Shown piece after piece: positions 1-10,561 of a stretch of DNA of 64,000 nt. A program made the translations under genes and the position numbers. Source of the DNA: Aegilops tauschii subsp. strangulata. Lineage: Eukaryota; Streptophyta; Magnoliopsida; Poales; Poaceae. Location of the stretch: positions 223,095,622-223,159,621 of the forward strand of contig NC_053039.3 of the NCBI RefSeq assembly GCF_002575655.3, given 5' to 3'. The notes under the pieces are model-generated. The model ran no database searches. It saw only the letters and a program-made list of their open reading frames with translations, and was not told the origin of the DNA. How positions within the stretch are numbered: position 1 is the first letter of the stretch; every line of letters starts with the position of its first letter.

Positions 1-864
1 GTCTTCATGAACCTCATCATTATCTTTTTCATTATCAGAAGGTGAATGTTCATTACCAGATTGAGTTTCAGCATCAGGGATAGAGACTTCATTATCATTA
101 TGAGGAGGTTTTTCTACTTCAGGTTCACTAGAGGCATGCAAAGTCCTATCATTTTTCTTCTTCTTTTCTTTTTAGAAGGACTAGGTGCATCAGTGTTAAC
201 TCTTTGAGAGTCTTGTTCAATTCTTTTTGGGTGTCCCTCAGGATAAAGTGGTTCCTGAGTCATTTTACCTCCTCTAGTCATTACTCTAATAGCATGATCA
301 TTGATATTATTGTTCATTTCATCAAGGAATTCTCTTTGAGATTTAGCAACTTGTTCTAGTTGAGTTTGAACCATAGAGGCATGTTTTCCTACACCTCTAA
401 CATCATTGGTAGTTCTAAATAACAAGTCACTCAAGCGAGCAATCATATCAGAATTGTATTTCAATTGTTTCATAACATTTGCATTGAAGTGATCTTGCTT
501 TCTAATGTAGTTATCAAACTCGTAAAAGCATTGACTAGGATGTATATTGTAAGGATCGTCATTGTCATTGAATTTCATTAAAGAAATTACCTCTACCACC
601 TTAGGTGGTGGTGGTGTATCAAGCCCATGTATTTCTTCAATACGAGGTAAATTTTTGACATCTTCAACTTTAATACCTTTTTCCTTCATAGATTTCTTTG
701 CCTCTTGCATATCTTCAGGACTGGGATATAAGATACCCCTCTTCTTCGGAGTAGGTTTGAGCGGTGGTTCGGGAAGAGTCCATTCATCATAATTTTTCAG
801 TATGTTATTCAATAATTCTTCAGCTTGTTCAACAGTTCGTTCCCTGAAAACACAACCAGCACAA
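1..864 (-). pseudogene. Gypsy (Athila-like) gag, 3' portion, broken
   Basis: Structural (gag) protein region of a minus-strand LTR retrotransposon, the downstream half of a gag split by the solo LTR at 865-2373. The long open stretch is 812-170. The same frame continues upstream to 864, and there it joins the half ending near 2374. The protein is hydrophilic, with a proline-rich stretch and a basic KKKRRRK tract. The frame shifts inside the purine-rich A/G tract near 165-176; in the shifted frame an acidic tail stays open to base 1, so the element continues beyond the window. No protease or RT is visible here. Assignment rests on continuity with the LTR and primer site at 3420-4850. Family name not resolved (Sabrina/WHAM-like group suspected). 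Confidence 0.75.
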
Positions 865-2373
865 TGATACGTCCATTTTGCATCATGCTTTTATATTGAT
901 ATTTATTGCATTATGGGCTATTATTACACATTATATCACAATACTTATGCCTTTCCTCTCTTATTTTATAAGGCTTAAGAGGGAGAATGTCGGTAGCTGG
1001 AATTCTGGACTGGAAAAGGAGCAAATATTAGAGACCTATTCTACACAACCCCAAAAGTCCTGAAACTTCACGAAGAATATTTTTGGAATATATAAAAAAT
1101 ATTGGGCGAAGAAAGCACCAGAGGGGGGCCACCTGCCATCCACAATGGTGGAGGGCGCGCCCTACCCCCTGGGGGCGCTCTCCAGTCTTGTGGGCCACCT
1201 GGCAAGCCCCGACGCCCATCTTTTGCTATATGGTGTATTTTGACCTGGAAAAAATCAGAAGGAAGCTTTCGGGACGAAGCATCGCCATCTCGAGGCGGAA
1301 CTTGGGCAGAACCAATCTAGGGCTCCGGAGGAGCTATTCTGTCGGGGAAACTTCCCTCCGGGAGGGGGAAATCAAAGCCATTGTCATCATCAACGATCCT
1401 CTCATCCAGAGGGGGTCAATCTCCATAAACATCTTCACCAACACCATCTCCTCTCAAACCCTTGTTCATCTCTTGTATCCGATCTTTGTCTCAAAACCTC
1501 AGATTGGTACCTATGGGTTGCTAGTAGTGTTGATTACTCCTTGTAGTTGATGCTAGTTGGTTTATTCGGTGGAAGATCATGTGTTCAGATCCTTAATGAT
1601 AATGAATACTCCTCTGATTATGAACATGAATATGCTTTGTGAGTAGTTACGTTTGTTCCTGAGGACATGGGAGAAGTCTTGTTATAAGTAATCATGTGAA
1701 TTTGGTATTCGTTTGATATTTTGATGAGATGTATGTTGTCTTTCCTCTAGTGGTGTTATGTGAACGTTGACTACATGACACTTCACCATTGTTAGGGGAA
1801 GGCATTGGGAAGTAATAAGTAGATGATGGGTTGCTAGAGTGACAGAAGCTTAAACCCTAGTTTATGCGTTGCTTCGTAAGGGGCTGATTTGGATCCATAT
1901 GTTTCATGCTATGGTTAGATTTATCTTAATTCTTCTTTCTTAGTTGTGGATGCTTGCGAGAGGGGTTAATCATAAGTGGGAGGCTTGTCCAAGGAAGGGC
2001 AGCACCCAAGCACCGGTCCACCCACATATCAAATTATCAAAGTAACGAACATGAATCATATGAGCATGATGAAAACTAACTTGACAACAATTCTCATGTG
2101 TCCTTGGGAGCGCTTTGCTTTATATAAGAGTTCGTCCAGGCTTGTCCTTTGCTACAAAAAGGATTGGGCCACCTTGCTGCACCTTGTTTACTTTTGTTAC
2201 CTGTTACCCGTTACGAATTATCTTATCACCAACTATCTGTTACCGATAATTTCAGTGCTTGCAAAGAATACCTTGCTGAAAACCGCTTGTCATTGCCTTC
2301 TGCTCCTCGTTGGGTTCGATACTCTTACTTATCGAAAGGACTACGATAGATCCCCTATACTTGTGGGTCATCA
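865..2373 (+). mobile_element. Solo LTR of a Gypsy-type retrotransposon inserted in gag
   Basis: A 1509-bp LTR with TG...CA ends (TGATACGTCC at the left, GGGTCATCA at the right) and no internal retrotransposon domain or second LTR. It sits in the middle of the gag frame. Flanking 5-mers are CACAA (860-864) and AACAA (2374-2378), a target-site duplication with one mismatch. Taking out the LTR and one copy of the duplication makes the two gag halves contiguous in frame, which fixes both boundaries independently. A TATA-like TTTATATAAG lies near 2118-2128. Solo LTRs form by recombination between the two LTRs of a full element; here that is inferred from the absent internal region. Confidence 0.88.
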
Positions 2374-3366
2374 AACAACTATCTAGGAAATCCCTAGAAG
2401 CATCGGTTAGTCCATTATAGAAGATATCAAGTATTTCATTTTTCTTAAGAGGATGACCAGGCAAAGCATTAAGCAATTGGAGAAGCCTCCCCCAAGCTTG
2501 TGGGAGACTCTCTTCTTCAATTTGCACAAAGTTACATATTTCCTGTAAGGCAGCTTATTTCTTACGAGTAGGAATTTTTTCCAGAGAAGTAATAAATCAT
2601 ATCTAGGGGACTACGCACACAACTAGGAGCAAGAGTATTATACCAAGTCTTAGCATCACCCTTTAATGAGAACAGAAATAATCTGATAATATAATAGTAG
2701 CAAAATTTCTCATCATGAGCAAAAAGAGTGGCTATGTCGTTCAACTTAGTAAGATGTGCCACAACAGTTTCAGTTTCATAACCATGGAAAGGATCAGATT
2801 CAACCAAAGTAATTAACTCTGGATCGGCGGAGAATTCATTATCCTTGTCATCTACAAAGATAGGTGAAGTAGCACACTTAGGATCACATTTCATTCTATC
2901 ATTCAAAGATTTTTCTTTCAGTTTGCATAATAATTTCTTAAGGTCATCCCTATCATTGCAAGCAAGAAAATCTCTAGTTGTCTCCTCATCCATAATATAC
3001 TTCCAATATCTTAGGCAATTCATATCTAGGAGAACTAGTTCTAATAGGTGTTTCAAGATTTTCAGTTTCAAGCTCTTCATCAGTCCCAGCATTCGCAAAA
3101 GCTTTAGTTCTAGCAAGTTGTTCATCGAGAAATTCACCTAGTGGCACATTATCATCGAGCAAGGTACTAGCATCATCATAAATACCATTTATAGCAGAAG
3201 TAGCATCATCAATAACTTGCGACATAAAAGGATTAATAGCATGAGGTGGTGTTGCAAGTCTACTTATAACAGAAGGTGAATCAAGTGCAGAGCTAGATGG
3301 CAAGTCCTTACCTCCCCTCGTCTTGGAGGAAAAAATCTTAGTCTTAGCGTCCTTCAGATTTTTCAT
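2374..3366 (-). pseudogene. Gypsy (Athila-like) gag, 5' portion, frameshifted
   Basis: N-terminal and central gag of the minus-strand Gypsy element. The start codon at 3366 lies about 50 bp after the primer-binding site, as expected. Three partly overlapping frames carry it: 3366-2986, then roughly 3040-2562, then 2580-2374, so at least two frameshifts have occurred (near 3000 and near 2580). A stop codon also replaces a sense codon near 2560. The central part contains typical retrotransposon gag landmarks such as GDAKTWYNTL and LPQAWGRLLQLL. Gag would assemble the cytoplasmic particle in which the element RNA is copied; this copy cannot make it intact. Confidence 0.8.
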
Positions 3367-3419
3367 AGTGATAATTTGATAATAATCCCAAGTGACTCAA
3401 CAAAAATATATAGCTATGC

Positions 3420-3437
3420 TCCCCGGCAACGGCGCCA
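3420..3437 (-). promoter_or_regulatory. Primer-binding site, tRNA-Asp type
   Basis: On the minus strand this reads TGGCGCCGTTGCCGGGGA, the complement of the plant tRNA-Asp 3' end. It lies 11 bp inside the LTR edge at 3449. A tRNA-Asp primer site is characteristic of the Athila lineage of Gypsy elements, and this places the element on the minus strand. Confidence 0.85.
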
Positions 3438-3448
3438 GAAAAAGGTCT

Positions 3449-4850
3449 TGATAACCCACAAGTATAGGGGATCGCAACAGTTTTTGAGGGTAGAGTGTTC
3501 AACCCAAATTTATTGATTCGACACAAGGGGAGCCAAAGAATATTTGTAAGTATTAGCAGCTGAGTTGTCAATTCAACCACACCTGGAGATTAATTATCTG
3601 TAGCAAAGTGATCAGTAGTAAAGTAGTATGATAGTTTTGATAGTAGTAGCAACAACAATAGTAACGGTAACAGTGATAGCAATGATTTTGTAGCAAGTGC
3701 AATAGTAACAGTAGCAGTAGTAACTTAGCAGAAACAATATAAAAGAAATTCGTAGGCATTGGATCAGTGAATTCGTTGGATGATATTCATCATATAACAG
3801 TCATAACCTAAGGCAATACGGCACTAGCTCAAATTCATAAATATAATGTAGGCATGTATTCCGTAAATAGTCATACGTGCTTATGGAAAGAACTCGCATG
3901 ACGTCTTTTGTCCTACCCTCCCGTTGCAGCGGGGTCCCGTTGGAAACTAAGGGATATTAAGGCCTCCTTTTAATAGAGAACCGGAACAAAGCATTAACAC
4001 AAGTGAATACATCAACTCCTCAAACTACGGTCATCACCGGGAAGTGTCCCGACTTCTGTCACTCTGGGGTTGCCGGATCATAACACGTAGTAGGTGACTA
4101 TAACTTGCAAGATCGGATCTAGAACATAGATATATTGGTGATAACATAAATGGTTCATATCTGAAATCATGGGACCCGGGCCAAAAGTGACATTAAGCAT
4201 GGCAAAGTCATAGCAACATCAATCTCAGAACATAGTGGATACTAGGGATCAAGCCCTAACAAAACTAACTCGATTACATGATGAATCTCATCCAACTCCT
4301 CACTGACCACCGAGCCTACGAAGAAATTACTCACTCCCGGTGGGGAGCATCATGAAATTGGCGATGGAGAAGGGTTGGTGATGACAAGGATCGAAGATCC
4401 CCCTCTCCGGAGCCCCAAACAGACTCCAGATCTGGCCTCCCGGTGAAGATTAGGAGGTGGCGGTGGCTCCATCTCGTGAAACGCGATAATTCTTCCTCCC
4501 TGATTTTTCTCTCCGAAAATGTGATTTTATAGTATCAGGGTTGAGGTCTGCGGGGCCACCAGGTGGGGACAGCCCACTTGGGCGCGCCTGTAGGGGGGCG
4601 CCCAGGTGGGTTGTGCCCACCCAGGTGCCCCCTTCCGGTGGTTTTTGGCTTCAGAAATTATCTTTTATTGTATAAAATTCCTCGCAAAGTTTCGTTCCAT
4701 TCCGAAAACTTTTATTTCTGCAAAAAACAACACCATGATAGTTCTGGTGAAAACAACGTCAGTCCGGGTTAGTTTATTCGAATCATGCAAATTACAGTCC
4801 AAAACAAGAGGAAAAGCGTTAGGAAAAGTCGATACGACGGAGAGGTATCA
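3449..4850 (-). mobile_element. 5' LTR of the minus-strand Athila-like Gypsy element
   Basis: A 1402-bp LTR. On the minus strand it starts TGATACCTCTCC (4850 downwards) and ends with GGGTTATCA at 3449, giving TG...CA ends with a short inverted repeat. The primer site follows immediately and gag after it, so this is the 5' LTR. The 3' LTR lies beyond base 1, so neither the target duplication nor the insertion age can be read. The LTR contains small ORFs but no gene. Confidence 0.85.
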
Positions 4851-6600
4851 TACTCATATAAATTTAGTTGTAAAGTTATGTAACATATAATATATCAATG
4901 TTTCCTTCCCTTTTACCAGCATAAAGACCACAAACTACACATTAAGAAAATAAGGATTGTATGAGGCAACCAAAAGGTAGAAATATTGCAGGAATACCTC
5001 CAAATAATGGTCCGCAAGTTGCCGGATTCTTACATAGTTGTCTTGATGTAGTGCCCAACAACCAACAAATATAAATGTTCTCTAGTCATGATCACTCCTA
5101 CTGGAAAATTCCCTATCCCTAAGTCTATCAATCCCCTACCCAAATCAGTTGTACAATTAAAAATCTTACTAAAGGAACTGCCAAGGAGGAGAATGAGGGG
5201 TTGAGGGTACGAATAGAATGGCCTTCGTTCGCCGCCGGCCACGCGCCTAGGCCAAATGCGAGCCTCCACTCGAAGGTAACTACGCTAGGCTATGAGACGG
5301 TGACAAGACCAACACAGCTTTACCCTGGTAAAAAATCAGCATACAAAGGAGCTTGGCCCGTAGTATTATTGCCTTGGTCACTGTCACAGAGCCAACGAGC
5401 CCAGGCAAGTGCCTAGGACCGCCGGGCGCTGGCTCCGTTCCTGCTTGTAACCAAGCATGCACTTAATGAGCTTAATACCCAAACTTAACTTGATGGAATT
5501 GGAGTTTTGTCGATTAAGGTTTTTGTTTTTAGTCAACGAGCTTAATTTATGTGTATATTTTTTGTACATATTCTTTAATTAAGGGTGCTTTTCAAAATCT
5601 TGGTTCTATTTTTTCTGATCTAAACATCATTTTTGTTTTCCTATTTTTTAGTCAATATTTTTTTCTTTATGCATGCTCTACTCAATTGTGTTTATCCTCT
5701 ATTGCATAAATTCTTTAATGAAGAGGCTTGCTCAACAAATTCTGTTCTAGTTGTTTATCTAACTCCATTATTTTTTATCAACATTTGGAGCTTTGGGGTG
5801 TTGACCTAGTGGCATGCGGGCGACGAGAGGTTTGATGTGGAGCACCCTATGGACATCACCATGGACCCTTCACCAAAACCCACCCACTGCCCAGCGCCCA
5901 AACTGTGTGGCCTCACTTCGGCCCCATTGTCCGGTTGGATGCCTGCATGCAGTTTTTGGCCTAAGTGCCATGCATCTTTTCCCATACCTTACCCCTTCAA
6001 ACTTAGACTATATATACCGTACATGTGCACTTTCTATGGTTAGCAAAACATATTTAAACAAATTAAGAGAGTTGTGCTCATCTATCATCTCCTCTTGAAG
6101 TCCAAGGCCTACTTGAAGGAGAAGAACTAAGGGATTAACCAAGACCTCCATCTCCCCTTGAGATTTGGGGAAGATCTACCTATCAAGACCTCAACTACCC
6201 GTAGGGATTGGGAAGCACTACCTTGTGCCTATTTCCTTTTGTTGTGAGTAGATCTATGTGTATCTTGACTTGAATCTTGCTTGGAAAGCACATGTGTAAT
6301 GGGATCTTGTTCTTGAGTGTTTTCCCTTTGTGATTTATTGTGCTATTCAGTATTTTCTCTCAATCCCCTCCAAATTGTAAAAATTGGTCCAAACCCTAGG
6401 TTTGCCCTACATCAAGATTGGCCTCTTGAAAAGTGACCAGAATTATCTTCATGGCCCGCCAACCCATGGAAGAAGAACATAATTTTTCCTTCGTCTTCTC
6501 TGACAATGGATTAATCACCTTCATGTCGACTGATTCTTCGTTAAGTAGAAAAAACACCTAGCTCTGCGCCAGTGCGCCCCCATGGAAAGCATCTGCATCT
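4851..6600. other. Unassigned intergenic sequence
   Basis: No supported gene. 4851-5200 is AT-rich. 5200-5460 is richer in GC and has only short frames. 6040-6420 resembles noncoding LTR or UTR sequence (AT-rich, no domain). I could not find paired LTRs, inverted ends or a target duplication that would define an element here. Confidence 0.4.
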
Positions 6601-6620
6601 AACACATGTGAGGTAAGCTC

Positions 6621-6717
6621 GGCGTGCATGGGATCATGGGACGTGGAGGTCGTGGCTATTTATAGGACATAGTGGCAAGTCCGGCGTGCATGGGATCATG
6701 GGACGTGGAGGTCGTGG
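6621..6717. repeat. Direct repeat, 35 bp x 2
   Basis: A 35-bp sequence starting GGCGTGCATGGGATCATGGG is present at 6621-6655 and again at 6683-6717 without mismatch, separated by 27 bp. No gene is associated. Confidence 0.9.
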
Positions 6718-6816
6718 GCACGACGTGCATCGGGTGCGCACTCGCGAGAAACTCGGACCAAGGTTTACGATGCCGACATGGCTAACAAGTGGGTCCCACA
6801 TGCAATTAGATAGAGA

Positions 6817-6845
6817 TGAGAGAGAGAGAGAGAGAGAGAGAGAGC
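6817..6845. repeat. GA microsatellite
   Basis: An uninterrupted GA dinucleotide run of about 14 units. It would be a usable length-polymorphic marker. Confidence 0.95.
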
Positions 6846-7550
6846 TCGGGCGCACTATGGTCCCTTGGATTTCGATATGACGAGTGTGTTATTACGAGTA
6901 GGGTTAAGTGGCTGGGTGGGCTGCGTGCTCGGCTGGTCCGCCGGGCCGGCTAGTTTGGTTGGCTGGCTATGACTGGCCTTTTCTTTTTGCTTTCTTTTTT
7001 TTCCTTTTTTTCCTTTTTTGTTTTCTTTCTAAAACCTTTTCCTTTTGAATTTCCTTCAAAAGGCAAACTTGCCCTAAATTTCCCAGGGAATATTTATAAA
7101 CTGTTAGACATTTATTTGGGGCCTTTTGATTATTTATTATCTGTGATTTGTTTTTAAGCCTTGTTTCCAATATTCCTATGAATATATTTTTCATCTCCAA
7201 ATGAGTTTCTTTTTATTATTTGAATTCTACTAAATTTCGTCTTCTGCCCTCTTTTGAATATTTGGTTAACACTTATATGGGAATTTATTTATCACCATAG
7301 TTTACTCTTTTAGGGTCTCTATTTAAATATAGATGACTTTACGGTTTTCATTGTAGAGCTAGGGTTTAAACAATCTAGGGTATTGGAGATTTTATTTCCA
7401 ATCTATCACTAGGCACACAAACATCTGGCTCCACCTTGGGTTTTATAATGATCCCCAAATGACAATTTAGGGTTCCTGAATAATTCTCAAGCTTATTTTG
7501 TGTCACATTTCACAAAATTCAAGTAACTCCTATTCCAATTCCAACTAAAA
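6846..7550. other. AT-rich sequence that hosted the Copia insertion
   Basis: No gene. It has long T-rich tracts (6978-7030) and AT-rich noncoding sequence up to the left target duplication TAAAA (7546-7550). The same kind of sequence resumes at 16159, so 7551-16158 is an insertion into one older, unidentified noncoding sequence, possibly an old LTR. Confidence 0.45.
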
Positions 7551-9262
7551 TGTTGGAAATATGCCCTAGAGGCAATAATAAATGGTTATTATTATATTTC
7601 TTTGTTCATGGTAATTGTCTATTATTCATGCTATAATTGTATTGTCCGGAAATCGTAATACATGTGTGAATACATAGACCACAACGTGTCCCTAGTAAGC
7701 CTCTAGTTGACTAGCTCGTTGATCAACAGATAGTCATGGTTTCTTGACTATGGACATTGGATGTCATTGATAACGGGATCACATCATTAGGAGAATGATG
7801 TGATGGACAAGACCCAATCCTAAGCATAGCATAAAAGATCGTGTAGTTTCGTTTGCTAGAGCTTTTCCAATGTCAAGTATCTTTTCCTTAGACCATGAGA
7901 TCGTGCAACTCCCGGATACCGTAGGAGTGCTTTGGGTGTGCCAAACGTCACAACGTAACTGGGTGACTATAAAGGTGCACTACGGGTATCTTCGAAAGTG
8001 TCTGTTGGGTTGGCACGGATTGAGACTGGGATTTGTCACTCCGTGTGACGGAGAGGTATCTCTGGGCCCACTCGGTAATGCATCATCATAATGAGCTCAA
8101 TGTGACTAAGGCGTTAGTCACGGGATCATGCATTGCGGTACGAGTAAAGAGACTTGCCGGTAACGAGATTGAACAAGGTATTGGGATACCGACGATCGAA
8201 TCTCGGGCAAGTAACATACCGATTGACAAAGGGAATTGCATACGGATTGATTGAATCCTCGACACCATGGTTCATCCGATGAGATCATCGTGGAACATGT
8301 GGGAGCCAACATGGGTATCCAGATCCCGCTGTTGGTTATTGACCGGAGAGGCGTCTCGGTCATGTATGCATGTCTCCCGAACCCGTAGGGTCTACACACT
8401 TAAGGTTCGGTGACGCTAGGGTTGTAGAGATATATGTATGTGGAAACCCGAAAGTTGTTCGGAGTCCCGGATGAGATCCCGGACGTCACGAGAGGTTCCG
8501 GAATGGTCCGGAGGTGAAGAATTATATATAGGAAGTCCAGTTTCGGCCACCGGGAAAGTTTTGGGGGTTACTGGTATTGTACCGGGACCACCGGAAGGGT
8601 CCCGGGGGTCCACCGGGTGGGGCCACCTATCCCGGAGGGCCCCGTGGGCTGAAAGTGGAAGGGAACCAGCCCTTAGTGGGCTGGGGCGCCCCCCTTGGGC
8701 CTCCCCCCCATGCGCCTAGGGTTGGGAACCCTAGGGGGAGTTCCCCCTTGCCTTGGGGGGCAAGGCAACCCCTTCCCCCCCTTGTGGCCGCCCCCCCCCA
8801 TGAGATCTCATCTCTAGGGCCGGCGCCCCCCCCGGGGGGGCCTATATAAAGGGGGGAGGGCAGCAACCTACAGCCTTGGGCGCCTCCCTCCTCCCCTGCA
8901 ACACCTCTCTCTCTCTCGTAGAAGCTCGGCGTAGCCCTGCCGGAGAACCGCTACATCCACCACCACGCCGTCGTGCTGTTGGATCTCCATCAACCTCTCC
9001 TTTCCCCTTGCTGGATCAAGAAGGAGGAGATGTCGCTGCACCGTATGTGTGTTGAACGCGGAGGTGCCGTCCGTTCGGCACTCAGTCATCGGTGATTTGG
9101 ATCACGGCGAGTACGACTCCGTCATCCACGTTCATTGGAACGCTTCCGCTCGCGATCTACAAGGGTATGTAGATGCACTCCTTTCCCCTCATTGCTAGTA
9201 GACTCCATAGATGCATCTTGGTGAGCGTAGGAAAATTTTAAATTATGCTACGATTCCCAACA
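7551..9262 (+). repeat. 5' LTR of the Copia element
   Basis: 1712 bp, TG...CA. It contains a promoter with TATATAAA at 8843-8850, preceded by a very C/G-rich block. Its small ORFs recur in the 3' LTR and are not genes. Confidence 0.95.
8843..8850 (+). promoter_or_regulatory. TATA box of the 5' LTR
   Basis: TATATAAA sits between a C/G homopolymer-rich block and a purine-rich stretch. The identical box occurs in the 3' LTR at 15739-15746. By analogy with BARE1 it should start the genomic RNA within the LTR. Confidence 0.7.
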
Positions 9263-9263
9263 G

Positions 9264-9277
9264 TGGCATCATGAGCC
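9264..9277 (+). promoter_or_regulatory. Primer-binding site, initiator tRNA-Met type
   Basis: TGGCATCATGAGCC begins one base after the 5' LTR. It is close to the TGGTATCAGAGC site complementary to plant initiator tRNA-Met used by most Copia elements, with a few mismatches. Confidence 0.75.
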
Positions 9278-10561
9278 AGGCCTATGCGTAGTTACTATGC
9301 ACGAGTAGAACACAAAGCAGTTGTGGGCGTTGAGTTTGCCAATTATTCTTGCCGCTACTAGTCGTTTCTTGTTTCGGCGGCATTGTAGGATGAAGCGGCC
9401 CGGACCGACCTTACATGTACGCTTACGTGAGACAGGTTCCACCGACTGACATGCACTAGTTGCATAAGGTGGCTAGCGGGTGTCTGTCTCTCCTACTTTA
9501 GTCGGAACGGATTCGATGAAAAGGGTCCTTATGAAGGGTAAATAGAAATTGGCAAATCACGTTGTGGTCATACATAGGTAAGAAAACGTTCTTGCTAGAA
9601 ACCTACAAACCACGTAAAAAACTTGCAACAACAATTAGAGGACGTCTAACTTGTTTTTGCAGCTAGTGCTATGTGATGTGATATGGCCAGAAGATGTGAT
9701 GAATGATATATGTGATGTATGAGATTGATCATATTATTGTAATAGGAATCACGACATGCATGTCGATGAGTATGACAACCGGCAGGAGCCATAGGAGTTG
9801 TCTTTATTATTTTGTATGACCTGCGTGTCATTGAATAACGCCATGTAAATTACTTTACTTTGTTGCTAAACGCGTTAGCCATAGAAGTAGAAGTAATCGT
9901 TGGCGTGACGACTTCATGAAGACACAATGATGGAGATCATGGTGTCATGCCGGTGACGAAGATGATCATGGTGCCCCGAAGATGGAGATCAAAGGAGCAT
10001 GATGATATTGGCCATATCATGTCACTATTTGATTGCATGTGATGTTTATCATGTTTTTGCATCTTATTTGCTTAGAACGACGGTAGCAAGTAGAATGATC
10101 CCTTATAATAATTTCAAGAAAGTGTTCACCCTAACTGTGCACCGTTGCGAAGGTTCGTTGTTTCGAAGCACCACGTGATGATCGGGTGTGATAGATTCTA
10201 ACGTTCAAATACAACGGGTGTTGACGAGCCTAGCATGTACAGACATGGCCTCGGAACACACGCAATACACTTAGGTTGACTTGACGAGCCTAGCATGTAC
10301 AGACATGGCCTCGGAACACGGAGGACCGAAAGGTCGAGCATGAGTCGTATAGAAGATACAATCAACATGGAGATGTTCACCGATCTTGACTAGTCCGTCT
10401 CACGTGATGATCGGACACGGCCTAGTTAAACTCGGATCATGTTTCACTTAGATGACTAGAGGGATGTCTATCTGAGTGGGAGTTCATTAAATAATTTGAT
10501 TAGATGAACTTAATTATCATGAACTTAGTCTAAAATCTTTACACTATGTATTGTAGATCAA
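9278..10561 (+). other. Untranslated leader of the Copia element
   Basis: About 1.28 kb between primer site and polyprotein start, typical of BARE/Angela elements. It holds many short upstream frames and a direct repeat: the 39-bp sequence beginning TTGACGAGCCTAGCATGTAC occurs at 10221-10259 and 10281-10319, 60 bp apart. No separate gene. Confidence 0.8.

Noticed and set aside
7870..9089. Several ORFs in the Copia LTR, repeated at 14762-15985
   Set aside because: They occur identically in both LTRs and overlap on both strands; LTR noncoding sequence.
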